Source: Zygosaccharomyces rouxii (taxonomy: Eukaryota > Ascomycota > Saccharomycetes > Saccharomycetales > Saccharomycetaceae). From it: a stretch of DNA of 64,000 nt. Of this stretch, positions 22,705-32,111 are shown piece by piece. The notes below the pieces were generated by a model. The model saw only the letters and a program-made list of their open reading frames with translations. It was not told the origin of the DNA and ran no database searches. The stretch is from contig NC_012996.1 in NCBI RefSeq assembly GCF_000026365.1, positions 930,001-994,000 of the forward strand. The letters run 5' to 3'. The position numbers and the translations under genes were made by a program. Position 1 is the first letter of the stretch, and every line of letters begins with the position of its first letter.

Positions 22705-22819
22705 TACAATGCTTGATGCTTGCTCTTTATGGTCCTTTCAGCTGTATGTATGTGTTACATTGGTGATGAGTTAACTAGTAGTCTTGCAAATTTTTCAATT
22801 CTACCACACCGAAGACAAA

Positions 22820-22827
22820 CCGGGTAA
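22820..22827 (+). promoter_or_regulatory. Reb1-type site upstream of SUI2
   Basis: CCGGGTAA, a full match to the yeast general regulatory factor Reb1 motif (TTACCCGG on the other strand), in the 198-base gap between the SUI2 start and the end of TSC2. It could also act as a roadblock terminator for TSC2 transcripts. Confidence 0.55.
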
Positions 22828-22902
22828 CATACTTACATATACATATGCCTCCATAAGGCCTAATGGCGCTTAAAAATCGAGAATAATACAAATATGAACT
22901 TT

Positions 22903-25900
22903 TTAAAATGATGATGGTCCTTCATTCAGATTAGCTGCACGCTCACGAATGCCTAACAGTTGTTTACAGCGAACCCCCCAGATGGAACAGGCGTCTTGTG
23001 ATCCAGTTTCGTTGTATTTCTCAGCAAGGGCATTGGCAATTAATGAGACGTGACGAACGTACCTAGCCAAATTGTATCTGTTTAGAATCTTAAAGTGAGC
23101 ACAGGATAATAATCCCGGTACCCCGGATCGCCTGTAAATCTTAACTTTGTAGTGTTGTGAGATTTTTTCAGTGACACCGGTATGTTCTGGTGTAACTACA
23201 ATATTAATAAATGTGAATTGACTCTTGATGATATTGAAATTGAAATGTGAGGATGATAGCCCAGATTCGTTGTAGAAAATGTTCACAAAATTGTTTCCGA
23301 CATGTCTTTTCTTGAAAGACAAATCATTATCAGCAGGCATTAGCGTTACCGTATGGAAAGTGACTTGCGTGGTAGCGTTATTCCAAACCAATGCATACTC
23401 TCCATCAGTCTCTGGATCTAATCCACCTTTGTAAAAAAATCTACCAGTCTCTTTCAATTTTATAAAATCACCAATTTGTGAAAGAAACCAATTGTACTGT
23501 GTGGAGCCATGATTATTAGATAGAACTTGTGACTCCTGGTTTTGACCAGGCCCCAAGTAAATTATACCGGTCTTTTGAAATTCAACTTGTGGAATTCGAT
23601 CTAGTAACCCAATTGAACGGTTAAACTTTGGATCTTCACTGGGTAACGGGATCAAGGAATCCACATCCTTGGTACACACAAGTGGTAAAATTTGTTCTGG
23701 CTTAATAGTTGTGCTACTAAATTGTTGTGGTTCATCGTCTTGAAATCCAAATAATTTGTATTTGGGCTGCAACAGCTGCATCTGTGGTTTAACCTCAAAA
23801 GAACATTCGCACGATGGTCTTCTTAACCCTACAATCACTTTGTTTGTAGTTTCCCAAGTCCTAATGGAAATTAAACAATTTTCACCAATCCATCTGCTCA
23901 AATGAGTAGAAGTTTTGAAATCATCTGAATCTCTGCCACGTCGCAATGGGGTCTCATTCGAATTGGTGAACTTAAGACGTAATACAAAATCCTTATAGGC
24001 AAGTGCATCATATTTCAGATCTTCAATTTTAGCCAATTTATCCAAACCATTCGAGACAAACGGTATGAGTTCATCCATCTTATCTGCCTTGACGTTAGAT
24101 AACCAACTGGCAAGAACCATAAAAGATTGATATTGAAAAAACCTCGTCATAGATTCACCTACGAGAAATCCCTCAGTTGACGGTGATATTTCCATATCAT
24201 AATTTTTGGAGACAGATGATGGCGGTAATTTGGAGCTAGAAGCTGAAGGAGGTACTGCAAAGGATTTTGAACGTTCTTTGAGAAAAGTGGAATTTTCAAT
24301 TAAATTGAAAACTATGGCGAATACTCGTTTGGTTTCATCAAGGGTAAGGTTAGAAACTAATGGTGGTGATGACTTTAGTGCCAACAAGAATTCCAAAATT
24401 GATGGAATAGCATGTAAAGTGGTAATCCTCTTTTGTAATTCAAGTAAAATTGGAGTAATGTAACGTTTAATAGATCCAGGAATTTCAAAACAACTTACGG
24501 TCAATATGTGCAGTATGGGTATTAGTGTCTTCTCCCATGATGTGAGCCCGAAGACGAGTGCCCCCACCAGATCATCAGCAAAATTCTTGGATTCATATTG
24601 GTTGTAGGCAAGTACCGCTGAAAGATTTCTCACATAAGCAGAATTCAAATCTGATCTATTTAGGCCATCACCTGGCTTGATATTAGATGGCAAGGATTGC
24701 CTCAAATGCTGGCAAATCACATTTTTAAACTTGTTTATCTCTTCATAGTGTCCCTCAAATAGCGTCAATTCTGATAATTGAGAGCAGAGATGGGTCAAAA
24801 GATAAGAGTAAATTTCCCAATCTGCAGGATCTTCGATCGTACCCACGGCTAATGATAGCCAAATGCCCATGTTAATCTTACCATTGGAAGGACCAGCTCT
24901 TCCACTATCAAATTGGACATGCTCGTTACGTTCACCCAAAAGATTACCATCGATAAAGTCAAGCGTCTCAGGGAAAGTCCATTGTACACTAGTTCCAACT
25001 GCCACTTGCTCCTTAAGTCTACCGAATGCTGAACTAATCCCCACAGCATCCTCTGGATCAGCAAAATAGAAGTTGCCCTCCGTATCACATCTCACTCTGA
25101 CCATGGGTCTTGCAATAGTTAATAACGTTATTGAATCCGCACAGTGTTCCGCATACTCGTAGACAGAAATCAATACATCGAATAATGTTGTACATTTCGA
25201 GCCAGTAGGCTCCAAGGGACTCCAAATGAACGCTTTAACCAATGTCTTGACTAAAATAGGCAATAGTCTCAATCGCTCCTCAGAGTAAGCCTTCACTCTA
25301 CCAAAGGCTCCTAGACTACCCACAAAACTTCTTCTTTTACTCTTTTGCAATAGAATTTTCCTTAGAGTAGGCAACAGTCGAGTATTCAATAATTGATAAA
25401 AAATATCCACCGTTGTCAACTGCAAGAAGGTATACAGCAATTCACCAAATTCGATCAGTTCAGATTCTGGAGCCATCCAACTCTCTACTTTGGAATAAAT
25501 ATTCCATAGACAATTCATCTGACTGATGTTCCATTGGAACTCTTGATCATTAGTCTCTTGAAACCAAGATTTGCATAATCTTAAGAATTGTAGGCGGTAT
25601 TTTGGAGCAGCTTCTGGGACCATAACAAGGTCTGTCAGTTCATTCAAAGTTTCTGCACTTTTAAAGTCCCACCTTCTAAGTTCAAACAAGGGGATCAGAT
25701 TCTCAATGTGAATTGAAGTCTTGTATTGTGAAATAAAATGTACCAATGCCCCTGGTGATATTGGAATCAGAGATGGATAGTTCGTGACGGAAATTAATAG
25801 TTTGTCCACTATTGAAGGTGAAGGGCCCTTAAACCGCACAAGGGCTTCCTGGATCATGGACCAAAGAATAGTTCCGGTGCTTCCTTCTACAGAAACCCAA

Positions 25901-27006
25901 TTTTCCAAGAAACTATGGACTCCCAAAAATAAGTCCACAAATCTGAGGAATTCATCGTCAACTTTTGCATCAAAGAGTTTACTCAAAAGATGAAATGCCT
26001 CATTGGCGGTAACATGACCTTCACGAACAGCCTGAGCGTAAATATCGGCATAACATCTGGCGATAATTGCTCTGTCAAATTTCTTACCATGAGGCATCAT
26101 AAGCAATTTTTCTCCCAGTAATAACCTATGCTTTGATCTTAGTATGCAATTTAATAGCGGAATAAGTGCGGTTTCCACTTTATCTGGCGGCATGGATGCA
26201 GAAATTTGCAAAAGTATCAAGACTAAGCTGTCTAGAGCATCCACATGCACTTGGTCCAAGAATTTTTCCAAAAATCTTATGGCGATAGTTTGAAAAGTAT
26301 TCATGGTCCTCACAGTCGCAGAATCGGAAACTCTTTTCAAAATTTCAATAAAATTACCCACATCTGAATCATTGAGAGGAAAAGTCAATTTTTGTGCCAG
26401 CACCAACAACTCCATCACCACAGATACGTGAGTACATTTAGAATCCTTTATCAATTCCAATTCAGTTAAATCTGACACTGTTTCTGTTAGCAATTTTTTC
26501 TCATCGGAATCCAACAATTCATCATCTTCTTTGAACATTGCATTTAATGAGCTCAGTATGAGGTCTAAGTCAGGATCTAACTCTGTAAATTTTTCACCTG
26601 CCCCATTTGATGATACCAGACAGTCATAGATGATCTGGAAGAAAATTGATTTAATAAAATCGTCCTTTGTCTTGGTAACACATTCACGTAAAAGTTCCAG
26701 CGTAGCTCTTCTTGTCGCACGAGGAACATCAATTGACACTAATGGATGAGCTGTAAACCAAACCTCAGAAATTGAATCCTGGGGAACCATATCAAGAAGT
26801 TGGCTCATCTCAACAATGGCTTGAGTTCTTTCCACATACTCCATTGAGCTGTCACCAATGGTTTTCAAAACTTTATCAAAGTATTTTTCACTTGGTCTTC
26901 GTATTCTATCCCTCGAACTTGGTCCCAATCCATCAGATCCCCTAACGCTTTTTAAAAGGTCTAATCCCCTTGCCTTCTTTTTGAAAGCATAACTGGGTGA
27001 AGGCAT
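22903..27006 (-). CDS. TSC2: Tuberin (TSC2) homologue, Rheb GTPase-activating protein
   Basis: A 1,367-residue protein, similar in size to fission yeast Tsc2. About residues 1135-1350 form a Rap/Ran-GAP domain of the tuberin type: GIIYLGPGQNQESQVLSNNH, then GGLDPETDGEYALVW, TLMPADNDLSFKKRHVGNNF and the SQFTFINIVVTPEHTG strand. The asparagine thumb is present at about residue 1238 in KRHVGNN, matching Asn1643 of human tuberin (HLGND). The long N-terminal part is helical-repeat-like, as in tuberin. In other fungi and animals Tsc1-Tsc2 inactivates Rheb and restrains TORC1. S. cerevisiae lacks it. I start at the ATG at 27006 (MPSPSYAFKKK); two codons upstream is a TTG. No break or frameshift is visible. 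Confidence 0.93.
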   Translation of the reverse strand: MPSPSYAFKKKARGLDLLKSVRGSDGLGPSSRDRIRRPSEKYFDKVLKTIGDSSMEYVERTQAIVEMSQLLDMVPQDSISEVWFTAHPLVSIDVPRATRRATLELLRECVTKTKDDFIKSIFFQIIYDCLVSSNGAGEKFTELDPDLDLILSSLNAMFKEDDELLDSDEKKLLTETVSDLTELELIKDSKCTHVSVVMELLVLAQKLTFPLNDSDVGNFIEILKRVSDSATVRTMNTFQTIAIRFLEKFLDQVHVDALDSLVLILLQISASMPPDKVETALIPLLNCILRSKHRLLLGEKLLMMPHGKKFDRAIIARCYADIYAQAVREGHVTANEAFHLLSKLFDAKVDDEFLRFVDLFLGVHSFLENWVSVEGSTGTILWSMIQEALVRFKGPSPSIVDKLLISVTNYPSLIPISPGALVHFISQYKTSIHIENLIPLFELRRWDFKSAETLNELTDLVMVPEAAPKYRLQFLRLCKSWFQETNDQEFQWNISQMNCLWNIYSKVESWMAPESELIEFGELLYTFLQLTTVDIFYQLLNTRLLPTLRKILLQKSKRRSFVGSLGAFGRVKAYSEERLRLLPILVKTLVKAFIWSPLEPTGSKCTTLFDVLISVYEYAEHCADSITLLTIARPMVRVRCDTEGNFYFADPEDAVGISSAFGRLKEQVAVGTSVQWTFPETLDFIDGNLLGERNEHVQFDSGRAGPSNGKINMGIWLSLAVGTIEDPADWEIYSYLLTHLCSQLSELTLFEGHYEEINKFKNVICQHLRQSLPSNIKPGDGLNRSDLNSAYVRNLSAVLAYNQYESKNFADDLVGALVFGLTSWEKTLIPILHILTVSCFEIPGSIKRYITPILLELQKRITTLHAIPSILEFLLALKSSPPLVSNLTLDETKRVFAIVFNLIENSTFLKERSKSFAVPPSASSSKLPPSSVSKNYDMEISPSTEGFLVGESMTRFFQYQSFMVLASWLSNVKADKMDELIPFVSNGLDKLAKIEDLKYDALAYKDFVLRLKFTNSNETPLRRGRDSDDFKTSTHLSRWIGENCLISIRTWETTNKVIVGLRRPSCECSFEVKPQMQLLQPKYKLFGFQDDEPQQFSSTTIKPEQILPLVCTKDVDSLIPLPSEDPKFNRSIGLLDRIPQVEFQKTGIIYLGPGQNQESQVLSNNHGSTQYNWFLSQIGDFIKLKETGRFFYKGGLDPETDGEYALVWNNATTQVTFHTVTLMPADNDLSFKKRHVGNNFVNIFYNESGLSSSHFNFNIIKSQFTFINIVVTPEHTGVTEKISQHYKVKIYRRSGVPGLLSCAHFKILNRYNLARYVRHVSLIANALAEKYNETGSQDACSIWGVRCKQLLGIRERAANLNEGPSSF

Positions 27007-27999
27007 CCTCAATTCTGGAGGACTTTTACACTTTTAGAGCAGTACGATGAAAACAATCTAGACTAATGCACCCTATATATGCTTCACTTGAGTATTATGT
27101 GGTTAGAAGAGACATGTTTCTCCGTATACAGTCAATATGTGCACTGGATGGGAACCTCGCTAGAACTCAAATTTGATATCACGTGACTGAATTTTTATAT
27201 TGACAAGACATGGAATATTGAATGACCACTGAAATGTTCTGGTGGCTACCAGTGTACGTCGAGCTCTCAATCTTACTGCTTGTGTTCTGCGGAAGTCAAC
27301 TTCTGTTTTGGTCTCCACGTTTTAAATGTAAATAATTGAGGAATGCGGTGGTAGGGAGAAAATGGGACGATCAGAAAGCAAGTTTATATAGTACTGGTTG
27401 GAAAGGTGTCTACTATCTGCTTGTAATGACCCTACAATAGCATCCATGGCTCAACCATTGAATCAGTTTTCAGCGCAATCACCAATTGACAACAATGGCC
27501 AGACCATAAGATTATTTTGGAAGCTATTTCTCACAGATCAACAACCAAAGCATCTTTCTACGTTAATCTTTGTTAAACCAATAATATTGCTCCGCTAGAT
27601 TGTATTGAATCATCGATTATCTGCATCCTATACACTTTGCAATCGATAGCATAGGGGTATCATCTTGGCATTACTTTTAGCGGTCGTTGTACCCTTTATG
27701 CCCATTGAAATTACTACAATACCTTTTAAGAAAAAGTCGAGTAACCATGGTAAAAGACATGATCTACAGTGTTGTGTAAATCCAGCCCCTTCAAGCCCTT
27801 CAACCATGCGGCGCGACTACAGAATTCAGCGCTAGAGAAACTAAACAATAAACATACATTTGAAAGGCATCGGGATTTGAGTATTTACTTTACATTTGAG
27901 AAACCAATCGGAACGAAGTTGCTTACTGGTATAAAAAATGGGATTTTTTACCAACATCTCCATCCATCTTCCTCGACATCATAAGACCATCAAGTCACC
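27007..27999. other. Gene-poor interval with TSC2 promoter and promoter of the secreted-protein gene
   Basis: About 1 kb without a convincing gene. A TCACGTGAC box at 27179-27187 lies 173 bases upstream of TSC2. TATAAAAA at 27930-27937 lies about 70 bases upstream of the next ATG and supports transcription of that orphan gene. Two short forward ORFs (27398-27598, 27769-27984) have no signal, family or codon bias and are not called. Confidence 0.45.
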
Positions 28000-28458
28000 A
28001 TGAAATATTCAACTACACTTGCTTTACTCCACCTGTTTGCAATTGGAATTGCAGCATCAACCTGTGCATCAGGTGAAAAATCAAGCTACTTGGTAATTGA
28101 TGGCGAAGATAAAGAAGCTGCTATTAAACTGTACCGTGAAAAATATGCCGATGTCAAGGTTCCTGATGGCCCATTAAAAATTACCAAGTGCGCTGATGGT
28201 AGTTTGAAGATTAATTTTGAAGCCACCCAAGAAGAACCCGTCAAGGTTAACTGCGTTGCCGCTGAAGAGGGGGATAAAGGTGCAGTTCCTGCAGAAGGTT
28301 TTTCCAGCGGTGAGGGTGACGGAGGGAACGATTTTTCTAGCTTTAGCAGTTGGACAATCAATTGGAATGGACCCCATCTGAGGTTGAATTTACCAAGTAG
28401 AGCTTCAATGAGGTTCCCCACCTTTAATCTAGAAGGAGCTACCGATGAAAACAACTAG
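28000..28458 (+). CDS. Orphan small secreted protein
   Basis: A 152-residue protein of no family I recognise. The N-terminus MKYSTTLALLHLFAIGIAAS is a good signal peptide with likely cleavage near residue 19-20. The mature part has three cysteines (STCAS, KITKCADG, VKVNCVAA), an acidic/Gly-Ser linker (about 95-118) and a beta-like, Trp-containing tail (SSWTINWNGPHLRLNL). There is no C-terminal hydrophobic tail, so no GPI anchor. A TATA element lies about 70 bases upstream. It lies between TSC2 and a tRNA gene, where S. cerevisiae has no counterpart I know of. It could be a lineage-specific cell-surface or secreted factor; no function is assigned. Confidence 0.7.
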   Translation: MKYSTTLALLHLFAIGIAASTCASGEKSSYLVIDGEDKEAAIKLYREKYADVKVPDGPLKITKCADGSLKINFEATQEEPVKVNCVAAEEGDKGAVPAEGFSSGEGDGGNDFSSFSSWTINWNGPHLRLNLPSRASMRFPTFNLEGATDENN

Positions 28459-28524
28459 ATATGCTATAAGTTTTAACTAGCGTATGTAGAACTAAAAATA
28501 AACATCCTTCAACAGATGGACAGT

Positions 28525-28625
28525 GAAGCGGTGGCTCAATGGTAGAGCTTTCGACTCCAGTTAGATCCTGGAAATTTCCGGAATTGGCAATCGAAGGGTT
28601 GCAGGTTCAATTCCTGTCCGTTTCA
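28525..28625 (+). tRNA. tRNA-Trp (CCA) with intron
   Basis: The mature sequence matches yeast tRNA-Trp. The acceptor GAAGCGG pairs with CCGTTTC, the discriminator is A at 28625, the A box is TGGCTCAATGG and the B box GGTTCAATTCC. The anticodon CCA is at 28557-28559. An intron of about 29 bases follows directly (about 28560-28588); S. cerevisiae has a 34-base intron at the same place. Confidence 0.95.
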
Positions 28626-29554
28626 TTCAAATTTTTTTTCGATCCGAGACCCATACTCCAGGCTCTACGGAGGTCAACTCTTTGATTTACGCCGTTAGAT
28701 ACTCCGAAATTTTTACAGAAACAAGTAAACGACTAAAAAAGAAGCACATGTCTAGTGCTTGTCACTAAGTATTGACATTGACATAATGTCTCAAGTTTTG
28801 ATGGAACAGCTCTGAAACTTAATTCTCTATCGGCCTTCTCTCCTCTTGTTAAAAAGACTCAGTAGACGGTGCCGATTAACTGGAATCAAAAAAGATATTG
28901 CAGTTGAAGTAGAATCGATCAAACCATCCCTTTGCCAATCGACGATTTACCAAGCAGATCCATCTCGAATTTTCATTCCCACGAATTTTTTCGCGTAATA
29001 GTAACCACCAGCCTTTTTTTAACAGAACCTTGCAGCCTACGCTAGTTCCAAATACCACTCGAGACTATTATAGTACACGACTAAGAATAGTATGGGTATA
29101 CTTGGTGTATAGAAAAAATAGCAATTGGCGTGGCTTGCTCAGCCCGAATTTAACTGTTCCTAAAATTAGCTTCTGTTTCAGGGCTTGAAAATACCCTACG
29201 CGAATTACCATTGTTCCGATAGACACGAAAAAGGATGTGCAGCGGTGATGGTGTTTGACAAGCTGTAGATCCATAACGGAAATGATGAACAGCTTCAATG
29301 GCTGCTGCTCACGAATCGACAATGGTTACCTGTTCGAGGACTCTAAGGATTCACCGCATGCAATTCTACGAAAATCAGAATTACGCTTCCAAAATTAGTT
29401 AGATATTGCTTGAATTTTGGTGACGTTATTGGAGGTTAAGTCAAGAGATTCAAAAAGTATATATATCGAGGTTAATTGTGTAGACAGTGTTTGAAGATGG
29501 CCTTCGAGTTTACTACATCTGCAATTCATCAAGAAAACCAATCACAACTTCTAA
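28626..29554. promoter_or_regulatory. Interval between tRNA-Trp and CRH1, including CRH1 promoter
   Basis: About 930 bases with no supported gene, LTR or repeat; a T-run after 28631 should terminate RNA polymerase III. The CRH1 end has TATATATA at 29458-29465. An ATG at 29497 opens a 45-codon frame that overlaps the CRH1 start out of frame; it may lie upstream of the real transcription start. Confidence 0.45.
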
Positions 29555-30925
29555 ATGGTTCAATTGAAACTACTCTCGTTGTTAGCTGCAGGTTCGTCTG
29601 TTGCACAAGCCGCTACTGCTCCAAAGGCATGTAACCCATTGAAGGCCACTAGCTGTTCTCCTGATACCGCCCTAGGTACCAGTATTGCAGAAGACTTTAC
29701 TAAGGACTCACCTTGGTTTCCCTACGTCATGGGTGGTGGATTAGTCAACTACACCAATGAAGGTCTGGCTATGACACTAGATAAAAGATACAACAATCCA
29801 ACATTACAATCTGATTTCTACATCATGTACGGTAAGGTCGAAGTGGAACTCAAAGCAGGTCCAGGTAGGGGTGTGATTTCATCTTTTTACTTGCAAAGTG
29901 ATGATTTAGACGAATTGGATATCGAATGGGTTGGTAGCGATAACACTCAATTCCAATCTAACTACTTCTCCAAGGGTAACACCACTACTTACGACAGAGG
30001 TCAATTCCATGGTGTCGACAGCCCAGTGGACAAATTCCACAACTACACTTTGGATTGGAATGTTGACAAGGCTACTTGGGCTCTCGATGGTCAAGTGGTA
30101 AGAACTTTAACTAATGACAGCAGTGAAGGTTACCCACAAACCCCAATGTTCATCAAAATGGGTATCTGGGCTGGTGGTGACCCTGATAACGCTCCAGGTA
30201 CTATTGAATGGGCCGGTGGTAAGATTGATTACTCTCAAGCACCTTTCAGCATGTACGTGAAAAGAGTTGTCGTTACTGATTACTCTAGCGGTAAGAAGTA
30301 CAGTTACCAGGGCCAATCTGGTTCTTGGGAGTCCATTGAAGCCGAGGATGGTGAAGTGTTGGGCAGAGCTTCTCAAGCTAACGAAGATTACAGCGTTTTG
30401 AACAACGGTGGTCAGATCTCAAGTGCGACTCCAAGAAGCTTGTCTAGTACAACAAGCTCTTCTAAGAGCCAATCTACTAGCCAATCCTCTAGTCACTCAA
30501 TGAACAGCACTACTACTAGCCACTCAATGAACAGCACTACCACTTCTGATATCAAGACCAGCAGCAGCAGTAATGCTACTTCATCTCACGCATTGGCTTC
30601 CAAGACTTCTTCCTCTGATCAGAGTTCCAATTCTGAAGCTCGCTCCACTCTGAAGCCAACATCTACTAGCAAATCTAAGGAGGATGAAGCTACATCATCC
30701 TCTACTTCCGAAGTGAGCGATTCCAAATCCGCATCTGGCACCGCAGCAGCAGCAGCCTCAGACTCTTCAAGCTCCTCTGCTTCTGCATCTGCATCTGATT
30801 CCAGCTCATCTGGCTCTGCCTCTCCTTCTCACGACTTACAGCCTGCATCTAACGTCGCTGCTGCTGTTGGATTTTCTGCAAACTCTTTGCCATTTTTCGC
30901 CGCTGTCGTGGCTTTATTGCTTTGA
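29555..30925 (+). CDS. CRH1: Crh1-type chitin-glucan transglycosylase, GPI-anchored
   Basis: A 456-residue GH16 cell-wall enzyme that links chitin to beta-glucan (S. cerevisiae Crh1, about 507). A signal peptide (about 1-19) is followed by the GH16 domain. The catalytic motif is DELDIEW (about residues 118-124); the two acidic residues are nucleophile and acid/base. It includes WKxGIWxGGDP-type segment MGIWAGGDPDNAPGT. From about residue 290 the chain is Ser/Thr-rich, with a short exact repeat HSMNSTTTS. It ends in a hydrophobic GPI signal (LPFFAAVVALLL). The place beside BUB1 matches YGR189C. An expressed enzyme by codon use. Confidence 0.95.
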   Translation: MVQLKLLSLLAAGSSVAQAATAPKACNPLKATSCSPDTALGTSIAEDFTKDSPWFPYVMGGGLVNYTNEGLAMTLDKRYNNPTLQSDFYIMYGKVEVELKAGPGRGVISSFYLQSDDLDELDIEWVGSDNTQFQSNYFSKGNTTTYDRGQFHGVDSPVDKFHNYTLDWNVDKATWALDGQVVRTLTNDSSEGYPQTPMFIKMGIWAGGDPDNAPGTIEWAGGKIDYSQAPFSMYVKRVVVTDYSSGKKYSYQGQSGSWESIEAEDGEVLGRASQANEDYSVLNNGGQISSATPRSLSSTTSSSKSQSTSQSSSHSMNSTTTSHSMNSTTTSDIKTSSSSNATSSHALASKTSSSDQSSNSEARSTLKPTSTSKSKEDEATSSSTSEVSDSKSASGTAAAAASDSSSSSASASASDSSSSGSASPSHDLQPASNVAAAVGFSANSLPFFAAVVALLL

Positions 30926-31088
30926 TTTTAGTTTAATGTATAAAAGGTAGGATAATGATGTAACGGATAAGTAAAGGAATAATAATCGAAATAAGAGTCG
31001 TCATAAAAAGTCATTTCATTTTGAAGTACTGTAAATTATAATTTAATTATAATGAATAATTTTAAAAGTTAAAAATTCTAAAAATTAA

Positions 31089-31161
31089 AGCCCTGCAGGG
31101 GGCTCGAACCCCTAACCTTGTGATTAAGAGTCACACGCGCTACCGATTGCGCCAGCAAGGC
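31089..31161 (-). tRNA. tRNA-Lys (CTT)
   Basis: The reverse strand folds as a 73-base tRNA without intron. It begins GCCTTGC and ends GCAGGGC plus discriminator T. The anticodon loop is CTCTTAA (anticodon CTT) and the B box is GGTTCGAGCC. It is nearly identical to S. cerevisiae tRNA-Lys(CUU). Confidence 0.95.
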
Positions 31162-31356
31162 TTATTACTTCTTGTTTTTTGCAAGAAAACAATTTTCACC
31201 ACTTCACCACTACAAAGTCATTCGATATACGATTCTAGAAACATGAAAAAAAAAAAGAACACAAGAGATGAGAAGAACCATTTGACATAGTGATATCAAC
31301 TCATTAGAGCTCATCTCGCCCCATCTCATGGATTAATACACGATCCATAACCAATT

Positions 31357-31812
31357 ATGAAGGTTTTCGAGACCAGAGATGCATTTTTAAGTGATTACGA
31401 AGTTCTACAATTCTTGTCAAAATTAGAAAGACAGCATCATTGGGATGAGGAGAGTACTCTTGCCAATCAAAAGAACCAAAGGAAAAAGATAAAGACCCAC
31501 CGTCCATATAACCATCCTGAATTACAGTCGATCACAAGGGACACAATTGCATATCTAAAGTCGAACAAAAGTGCAACTCAAGAAGAAGATGCACCCACTA
31601 CATCTCCAATAAGTAGATTAAACGATGAAAAGTTTAGCGAATTGGTGAGAAATCTAAACCAGTACTCGTTGTTCAAGGCTGAAAAACTACAGATTGTCAA
31701 CCAGTTGCCCCAGAGCATGGTCCATCTGTACTCTGTGGTGGAAGAGTGTGATTCAAGATTTACACAGGAGCAAATGGAAACAATGCTTTCCACTATTGCG
31801 GGTTATATATGA
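31357..31812 (+). CDS. RPC17: RNA polymerase III subunit C17
   Basis: A 151-residue subunit (S. cerevisiae Rpc17, 161) that pairs with Rpc25 to form the Pol III stalk and contacts TFIIIB. The N-terminus FETRDAFLSDYEVLQFL and the motif HRPYNHPELQSITRDT (about 48-63) are characteristic. The C-terminal HRDC-like helices include LFKAEKLQIVNQLP and VHLYSVVEECD. The linker between them (about 70-88) is shorter than in S. cerevisiae. It precedes VTC4, as in YJL011C-YJL012C. Confidence 0.95.
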   Translation: MKVFETRDAFLSDYEVLQFLSKLERQHHWDEESTLANQKNQRKKIKTHRPYNHPELQSITRDTIAYLKSNKSATQEEDAPTTSPISRLNDEKFSELVRNLNQYSLFKAEKLQIVNQLPQSMVHLYSVVEECDSRFTQEQMETMLSTIAGYI

Positions 31813-31916
31813 TGATAATGTCAAAGATAGGAAATATTATTGCATTGCTTTATACTACGATTCTTATAGAAATTAACTACAATTTTGTATGCAGCCTCTT
31901 ATATCTTGGACCCATT

Positions 31917-31970
31917 CACGTGGCACATTGATTAACGACTCATTCAGTTGCAAGGGCGAAAAGATATAAA
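31917..31970. promoter_or_regulatory. Pho4-type E-box and TATA of VTC4
   Basis: CACGTGGC begins at 31917, about 195 bases upstream of VTC4, and TATAAA is at 31965-31970. VTC genes are induced by Pho4 under phosphate starvation in S. cerevisiae, so this CACGTG is a plausible Pho4 site. Cbf1 could also bind. Confidence 0.55.
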
Positions 31971-32111
31971 GTTAAATAACTTCCATCAAATCCTTACTTC
32001 CAAGCCTACTAGGAAGACCAGTACGAAAAGCCTTGCTGTACTAGAGAATTAAAAAGGTTCAAAAGGGCAGATAAGACTCTTTAGTAGTGTTTATAAGACT
32101 GTTCAAAAGAT

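Noticed and set aside
27179..27400. Point centromere near TCACGTGAC
   Set aside because: Flanking DNA is of ordinary composition and no CDEIII is found.
27398..27984. Two short forward ORFs between TSC2 and the secreted-protein gene
   Set aside because: No recognisable domain, no signal sequence and no codon bias; likely chance.
28626..29450. LTR or solo delta remnant next to the tRNA-Trp gene
   Set aside because: Looked for TG...CA ends and repeats; no terminal inverted repeats or target-site duplication were recognised.
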